Source: Planomicrobium okeanokoites
GTDB lineage: Bacteria; Bacillota; Bacilli; Bacillales_A; Planococcaceae
Direction of reading: 5' to 3'
Assembly (NCBI RefSeq): GCF_003428875.1
Contig: NZ_QQRS01000005.1
Span: 83,456 to 147,455, forward strand
DNA length: 64,000 nt
In this document: positions 62,440-64,000 of the stretch, in pieces
Numbering within the stretch: the stretch's first letter is position 1
Layout: every line of letters starts with the position of its first letter
Notes under the pieces: model-generated
Databases searched by the model: none
What the model was told of the DNA's origin: nothing
The model's input: only the letters and a program-made list of their open reading frames with translations
Position numbers and translations under genes: made by a program

Positions 62440-63333
62440 ATGTACAAAGTACAGGAAGTAGCTACAATAGCAGGAGTCAGTGTCCGCACTCTCCATCATT
62501 ACGACAGCATCGGTTTGTTGAAACCATCGAATATTGGATCCAACCGGTACCGTTATTATAATGACGATGATTTGAAACTGCTCCAACACATCTTATTTTT
62601 CAAAGAATTAGGATTTTCTCTTAAAAAAATCCAGGAGTTGGTAGCCGAAGGTTTCGATGCCACTTTTGCCTTGACACAACATGCGGAATTATTACGCCAG
62701 AAAAAACAGCGCATCGAAAAATTGATAGAAAATGCTGAGCTCACTCAGCTGGAATATGCAGGAGTGCAGGAATTGACCAATGAACAGCGCTTTTCCCCCT
62801 TCAGCATCAAGAAAACAGACGACAACATCAAATTATATCTTGATCCGCCAGCTAAAGTTGAAACTGCAGAAGTTGAAACTGTTGCAGCAGAAACTATGGA
62901 AACTCTAAAGGTGGAAGAAGATTTTGCAGGTCAGGATGAAATTCTGGAAGATGTTAATTTCACCGAACCGGAACCGGCACAAGAAGCTGCATCGGATGAG
63001 TCAGAGACTGAAGTTGCAACCGCAAATCCAAAGCCGGAAAAAGAAGAAGAGGATCTCGAAGAAATCAACCGTGAAGGCGATCGGATTTACAACGCTGTCT
63101 CCAATTTGATGCATTTGCCGCCGGAGTCACCTGAAGTCCAAGTCGAAATGCAGGCATATTATACGCTGCTGGACCGTTTCTATAATTGCTCACCGAAAAT
63201 GTTCCGAGGTCTTGCTGATCTTTATGCAAACGACAGCCGCTTCGCCAAGAACATCGACCGTCACGGAGCCGGCTTATCCAAGTACCTGCGTGAAGCGATG
63301 TACATATATGCGGATGATCTGGCCGATGCTTGA
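62440..63333 (+). CDS. MerR family regulator with TipAS domain and acidic insert
   Basis: A 297-residue regulator. The N-terminal winged helix (1-70: VATIAGVSVRTLHHYDSIGLLKPS) and dimer helix (about 75-110) are typical of the Mta/TipAL group. The C-terminal TipAS effector domain (about 205-297) includes DRFYNCSPKMFRGLADLY and GLSKYLREAMYIY. Between them (about 135-205) lies a long acidic, low-complexity stretch that Mta (about 257 residues) lacks. TipAS-type regulators sense drugs or peptides. GAGG precedes the ATG. The next tiny gene overlaps its end. Confidence 0.88.
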   Translation: MYKVQEVATIAGVSVRTLHHYDSIGLLKPSNIGSNRYRYYNDDDLKLLQHILFFKELGFSLKKIQELVAEGFDATFALTQHAELLRQKKQRIEKLIENAELTQLEYAGVQELTNEQRFSPFSIKKTDDNIKLYLDPPAKVETAEVETVAAETMETLKVEEDFAGQDEILEDVNFTEPEPAQEAASDESETEVATANPKPEKEEEDLEEINREGDRIYNAVSNLMHLPPESPEVQVEMQAYYTLLDRFYNCSPKMFRGLADLYANDSRFAKNIDRHGAGLSKYLREAMYIYADDLADA

Positions 63334-63457
63334 ACTTATTGGAATTTGTTCGAATTGCGGGAAGGAAATTTATTGCCGTGATGGTTTCCTGGATGGAGTG
63401 TTTATTGAAGGGGAACTTTTCTGTTTCAATTGTGCAGAAAAAGAATCTGAAGTATAA
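63326..63457 (+). CDS. 43-residue zinc-ribbon-like protein
   Basis: The ATG at 63326 lies inside the last codons of the MerR gene, an 8-base overlap in another frame that suggests translational coupling. The protein has two Cys pairs, CSNC near residue 8 and CFNC near residue 34, spaced to hold one zinc ion. Only a weak GGATGA site precedes it, consistent with coupling. No family was recognised. A strong terminator follows directly, so it is the last gene of the MerR transcript. Confidence 0.65.
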   Translation: MLELIGICSNCGKEIYCRDGFLDGVFIEGELFCFNCAEKESEV

Positions 63458-63492
63458 AAGTACCGGGCACAATGGTGTCCGGTACTTTTTTC
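63456..63492. terminator. intrinsic terminator after the MerR/zinc-ribbon genes
   Basis: AAAAGTACCGGGCAC-4-GTGTCCGGTACTTTT has one mismatch and a T-run. Confidence 0.9.
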
Positions 63493-63494
63493 TC

Positions 63495-63836
63495 TTATAT
63501 TCGAGTGTCATTGCGATGGTCTGTATATAGCACAATGCCGTCATCATCGAGAATATCATGAAATTCATCAATTTCTGTTTGGCTTAAATCCAATGCATTC
63601 AACTCTTCGCGCACTGCATCTTCGCCGGTGAAAACTGATTTGAATTTATCGGTGATCGTTTCCGTTTCGTGAGTGTGGACTCCTTCCTGTTTTTCAACAG
63701 AGTTGAGGATATCCGCATTATTCGCCAAAACATGGATATCGTTTTTGTCATAACCCCACGATTTCATTTCTTCCACTTTTTCTTCAAGTTCCTGTTCCGT
63801 ATAAACCACTTCAAATTCTCGGTTTTTCGATTTCAT
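63495..63836 (-). CDS. YflT-type general stress protein
   Basis: A 113-residue protein of the YflT (heat-induced stress protein) family: the start VVYTEQELEEKVEEMKSWGYDKNDIHVLA is split by the typical alpha/beta pattern, and the domain recurs near ALDLSQTEIDEFHDIL. The ATG has AGGAGG eight bases upstream; a 17-residue extension to 63887 lacks one. Bacillus YflT is under SigB, and a SigB-like promoter is seen upstream here. Its biochemical role is unknown. Confidence 0.85.
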   Translation of the reverse strand: MKSKNREFEVVYTEQELEEKVEEMKSWGYDKNDIHVLANNADILNSVEKQEGVHTHETETITDKFKSVFTGEDAVREELNALDLSQTEIDEFHDILDDDGIVLYTDHRNDTRI

Positions 63837-63871
63837 GCTGATCAACCTCCTATTTATCGACTTACTATTAT

Positions 63872-63898
63872 TTACCCGAACAACCAAAAAGCTAAAAC
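63872..63898 (-). promoter_or_regulatory. SigB-like promoter of the YflT gene
   Basis: On the minus strand GTTTTA and GGGTAA are separated by 15 bases, close to the SigB pattern GTTTAA-N12-15-GGGTAT. It lies 36 bases before the start codon. Confidence 0.6.
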
Positions 63899-63936
63899 TT
63901 GAAACGTTTTTTTACCTGAACAGAAAACATACTAAG

Positions 63937-63983
63937 ATTAGTAGGACGAACCAAGGCATTGGTTTATCCTACTAATTTTTTTA
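63937..63983 (+). terminator. long hairpin with T-run, possibly a leader attenuator
   Basis: Outer stem ATTAGTAGGA with TCCTACTAAT (10 bp) and inner stem AACCAA with TTGGTT, followed by seven T residues. No plus-strand gene upstream needs it. GAGGTGAAGCGG right after looks like a ribosome binding site of a gene beyond the window. Confidence 0.6.
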
Positions 63984-64000
63984 TAGTAGAGGTGAAGCGG

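Noticed and set aside
63330..63530. 66-residue plus frame overlapping the zinc-ribbon gene
   Set aside because: It runs through the terminator and lacks the paired cysteines; the other frame is the plausible one.
1..64000. Prophage, insertion sequence or integrative element
   Set aside because: No transposase, integrase or phage gene; gene style is uniform along the window.

Overview
The window looks like a piece of a Firmicutes (Bacillota) chromosome of mid G+C, most likely from the family Planococcaceae (Planococcus-like). The pointers are gene content and style: BshB2/YojF of bacillithiol synthesis, the yrrT-luxS-mccA-mccB sulfur operon, a YfiB/YfiC ABC pair, YfmM-type ABC-F, an SE1832-family protein, YflT, a Geobacillus-type lysine 6-dehydrogenase, strong AGGAGG ribosome binding sites, frequent TTG/GTG starts and crisp GC-hairpin/T-run terminators. 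No rRNA, tRNA, prophage, insertion sequence or CRISPR array was seen. It is mostly ordinary chromosome; the unusual material lies in a few intergenic stretches.

Layout. 1-7.1 kb: a truncated DUF4230 gene, a small membrane protein, pyridoxine kinase, an acetyltransferase, a PadR-HAAS regulatory pair, two oligopeptide-type permeases without partners, and yojF-bshB2. 7.1-7.5 kb: two tandem copies of a dispersed GC-rich repeat (a third copy lies inverted at 39.3 kb). 7.5-18 kb: a YjiH-type membrane protein with a cre-like site, threonine breakdown (tdh and kbl, separated by an opposite-strand gene), a secreted M30-like metallopeptidase and a large membrane-anchored glycosidase-like protein. 18-21.2 kb: sulfur recycling from S-adenosylmethionine products to cysteine (yrrT-luxS-mccA-mccB). 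21.2-29 kb: membrane protein, ybaK, topB, a NERD-domain nuclease-like protein followed by 20/21-bp tandem repeats and a set of five hairpins with compensatory stem changes, an FMN reductase and a cation/proton antiporter.

29-41 kb: SE1832-family protein, ABC-F ATPase, PLD-family protein, orphan ECF sigma factor, an unexplained 465-bp spacer, CNNM-type transporter, M20 dipeptidase, PlsY-like acyltransferase, DegV, DUF2804 protein, and a kynA-GDPD operon. 41-53 kb: YusW-like lipoprotein, acetyltransferase, heterodimeric ABC exporter, an S-layer-anchored phosphoesterase with altered catalytic motifs, a PAS-GGDEF(degenerate)-EAL protein, a two-part ThrE exporter and a zinc alcohol dehydrogenase. 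53-64 kb: beta-propeller surface protein, AlaX editing protein, lipid kinase, a lysine-degradation operon (aldehyde dehydrogenase, lysine 6-dehydrogenase, acyl-CoA dehydrogenase) behind a consensus cre, a MerR/TipAS regulator overlapping a tiny zinc-ribbon gene, and a YflT stress gene with a SigB-like promoter.

How the parts fit: the lysine operon would take lysine to aminoadipate semialdehyde and aminoadipate, and the acyl-CoA dehydrogenase may act later on glutaryl-CoA. The tdh/kbl pair turns threonine into glycine and acetyl-CoA. Both are catabolic, as is the partial kynurenine route. The secreted peptidase, glycosidase-like protein, SLH phosphoesterase and beta-propeller protein suggest a polymer-degrading or wall-decorated surface. 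The best candidates for something undescribed are the hairpin array at 26.08-26.45 kb next to the NERD gene, and the possible AUC start of the antiporter.
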